A program made the position numbers and the translations under genes. This document shows positions 62,879 through 64,000 of a DNA stretch of 64,000 nucleotides, one piece after another. The notes beneath the pieces are model-generated. The model did not search any database. It saw nothing but the letters and a program-made list of their open reading frames with translations, and had not been told where the DNA came from. Source of the stretch: an uncultured Paraprevotella sp. (lineage in GTDB: Bacteria > Bacteroidota > Bacteroidia > Bacteroidales > Bacteroidaceae); contig CALULA010000001.1 in the NCBI GenBank assembly GCA_944321365.1, positions 310,001 through 374,000 on the forward strand, read 5' to 3'. Each line of letters begins with the position of its first letter. The stretch's first letter is position 1.

Positions 62879-63139
62879 ATGTCTAAGATTTGTCAAATTA
62901 CCGGTAAGAAAGCCATGGTAGGCAACAACGTTTCCCATTCAAAGCGTCGTACAAAGAGACGGTTTAATGTGAACTTGTTTACGAAGAAGTTTTATTATGT
63001 AGAGCAGGATTGCTGGATAAGTCTGAACATCAGTGCCGCAGGATTGCGCTATATTAACAAGGTGGGCCTTGACGCTGCGCTGATAAATGCCGTAGAAAAA
63101 GGCTATTGTGATTGGAAAAGCATTAGAGTAATTGCATAA
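62879..63139 (+). CDS. rpmB: 50S ribosomal protein L28
   Basis: An 86-residue basic ribosomal protein. It begins [11 protein letters not shown] and has [18 protein letters not shown], the family pattern. The first cysteine of the zinc form is there, but the others are not, so it is zinc-independent. The start is the ATG at 62879; the upstream extension overlaps the promoter. First of three genes (L28, L33, DUF4295), a conserved order in Bacteroidota. Confidence 0.97.
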   Translation: MSKICQITGKKAMVGNNVSHSKRRTKRRFNVNLFTKKFYYVEQDCWISLNISAAGLRYINKVGLDAALINAVEKGYCDWKSIRVIA

Positions 63140-63158
63140 TTAAAGGAGAGTAGGACTT

Positions 63159-63347
63159 ATGGCAAAGAAGGCTAAAGGCAATAGAGTGCAGGTTATTCTG
63201 GAATGCACTGAAATGAAAGAAAGCGGTCTTCCCGGAACATCTCGCTATGTAACGACGAAGAACAGGAAAAATACGCCCGAAAGAATGGAGCTGAAGAAGT
63301 ATAATCCGATTCTGCGGAGAATGACAATTCATAAAGAAATCAAATAA
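63159..63347 (+). CDS. rpmG: 50S ribosomal protein L33
   Basis: A 62-residue protein, starting [18 protein letters not shown] and ending [14 protein letters not shown]. Only one cysteine of the zinc-ribbon type is present, so it is the zinc-free form. TAAAGGAGAG lies before the start, one of few clear ribosome-binding sites in the window. Confidence 0.97.
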   Translation: MAKKAKGNRVQVILECTEMKESGLPGTSRYVTTKNRKNTPERMELKKYNPILRRMTIHKEIK

Positions 63348-63361
63348 ATATTTAGGATACT

Positions 63362-63520
63362 ATGGCAAAGAAAACAGTGGCAACTCTCCAGACTGGTAAA
63401 ACAGATGGGCGTTCCTACACAAAAGTTATCAAGATGGTGAAGAGTCCCAAGACCGGTGCTTATATCTTTGATGAGCAGATGGTACCTAATGAGGCTGTAA
63501 AGGATTTCTTCAAGAACTAA
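63362..63520 (+). CDS. DUF4295 small protein
   Basis: A 52-residue basic protein (M-A-K-K-T-V-A-T-L-Q-T-G-K-T...E-A-V-K-D-F-F-K-N), too short to be noticed by many gene callers. It lies 14 bases after rpmG. The family is confined to Bacteroidota and always found next to L33, so a ribosome-linked role is likely; nothing more is known to me. Confidence 0.93.
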   Translation: MAKKTVATLQTGKTDGRSYTKVIKMVKSPKTGAYIFDEQMVPNEAVKDFFKN

Positions 63521-63546
63521 GAACGATAAAATAATCAACTACAAAT

Positions 63547-63579
63547 AATCCCTTCCACTTCCAATGGAGGGGATTTTTT
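63547..63579 (+). terminator. Intrinsic terminator of the rpmB-rpmG-DUF4295 operon
   Basis: AATCCCTTCCA (63547-63557) pairs with TGGAGGGGATT (63565-63575, with a G-U pair) around a 7-base loop, running into six T. Confidence 0.85.
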
Positions 63580-63612
63580 GTATCTCTATGCCTGAATTAA
63601 AAAAACTTATGC

Positions 63613-63620
63613 TATCTTTG
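63613..63620 (+). promoter_or_regulatory. -7 box of ftsY
   Basis: TATCTTTG, start near 63627, 24 bases before the ATG at 63651. Confidence 0.6.
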
Positions 63621-63650
63621 TGCTTGTATAGTACATTAAATAAAAGGTAT

Positions 63651-64000
63651 ATGGGAATCTTCAGTTTTTTCTCGAAAGAAAAAAAAGAAACACTTGACAA
63701 AGGGCTGGAAAAGACAAAAGAAAGTTTTTTTGGCAAGCTGACACGCGCCGTAGCCGGAAAGTCCAAGGTGGACGATGAAGTGCTAGACAATCTGGAAGAA
63801 GTACTCGTCACATCGGATGTAGGCGTGGATACGACCCTGAATATCATCGACAGGATACAGAAGCGTGTGGCAAAAGATAAATATGTTACGACAAACGAGC
63901 TGAACGAGATCTTACGGGATGAAATCGCTTCGCTGCTGACAGAAAACAATTCGGAGGATACTGAAGGCTTTGTTATACCAGAGGGCAGAAAGCCCTATGT
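63651..64000 (+). CDS. ftsY: Signal recognition particle receptor FtsY, N-terminal part (cut by window end)
   Basis: The first 116 residues are seen and the frame is open at the edge. It begins M-G-I-F-S-F-F-S-K-E-K-K-E, a membrane-binding amphipathic start, then the four-helix N domain: L-D-K-G-L-E-K-T-K-E-S-F-F-G-K-L-T-R and L-D-N-L-E-E-V-L-V-T-S-D-V-G-V-D-T-T. The GTPase domain lies beyond the window. The short acidic leader of E. coli FtsY is absent, as in most Bacteroidota. FtsY docks ribosome-SRP complexes at the membrane. Confidence 0.93.
   Translation, partial: MGIFSFFSKEKKETLDKGLEKTKESFFGKLTRAVAGKSKVDDEVLDNLEEVLVTSDVGVDTTLNIIDRIQKRVAKDKYVTTNELNEILRDEIASLLTENNSEDTEGFVIPEGRKPY

Overview
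The window reads as a chromosomal segment of a member of the Bacteroidaceae (Bacteroides/Phocaeicola type). The evidence is consistent: promoters follow the Bacteroidota pattern (TTTG about 19-20 bases before TAnnTTTG), start codons mostly lack a Shine-Dalgarno sequence, and there are Bacteroidota-specific genes such as the Nudix-fold arabinose regulator AraR, the L28-L33-DUF4295 cluster, an MG2/TonB-plug protein family, a DUF2264 protein and a C11 lipoprotein peptidase. No phage, insertion sequence, integrase, rRNA or CRISPR was found. The species cannot be named from what is visible.

Layout. 1-2.2 kb: end of an OmpR-type response regulator and its histidine kinase. 2.7 kb: tRNA-Arg(ACG). 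3.1-7.8 kb (minus): clpC and htpG. 7.8-9.3 kb: 1.5 kb without a convincing gene. 9.3-15.4 kb (plus): gyrA, two secreted TPR proteins, a tRNA-dihydrouridine synthase. 15.5-20.9 kb (plus): GH43 arabinanase-like enzyme, C11 peptidase, fabI, an ACT/UPF0210 pair. 21-24.5 kb (minus): DUF3298 lipoprotein and DUF2264 protein. 25-27 kb (plus): a small-RNA candidate, then a phenylacetate-CoA ligase/ACT pair. 27-37.2 kb (minus): small conserved protein, TlpA-like thioredoxin, and a three-gene tandem of large MG2-domain exported proteins. 37.4-47.6 kb (minus): a full L-arabinose operon reading galM-araP-araR-araD-araA-araB-tkt-rpiB. 48-51.6 kb (minus): a galactose operon galM-gluP-galK. 51.7-57 kb (minus): folC, dnaJ, grpE, an unusual ABC-F ATPase, cdd. 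57.1-58.8 kb: LysM glucosaminidase and an outer-membrane protein. 59-60.1 kb (minus): GT61 glycosyltransferase. 60.3-64 kb (plus): map, tsaD, pncC-like, rpmB, rpmG, DUF4295, ftsY (cut by the window end).

How it works together. The arabinose operon gives a complete path: mutarotation of the sugar by a lipoprotein epimerase, sodium-coupled uptake, isomerisation, phosphorylation, epimerisation to xylulose-5-phosphate and entry into the pentose phosphate pathway through transketolase and RpiB. The GH43 enzyme at 15.5 kb could supply arabinose from arabinan. Chaperone and protease genes (clpC, htpG, dnaJ, grpE) lie in two separate blocks.

The most unusual signal is not a gene. Six intergenic spaces (2.5, 8.3, 16.6, 28.9, 47.9 and 58.9 kb) hold arrays in which the hexamer TGCGCA, or a one- to two-base variant, recurs every 22 bp exactly, up to eleven register positions in a row. 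The core is palindromic (TCTTGCGCAAGA at best), the intervening bases are poorly conserved, and the arrays occur in all gene-orientation contexts. A different array of three 21-bp palindromic units lies at 22.17-22.24 kb. I know of no described role for either.
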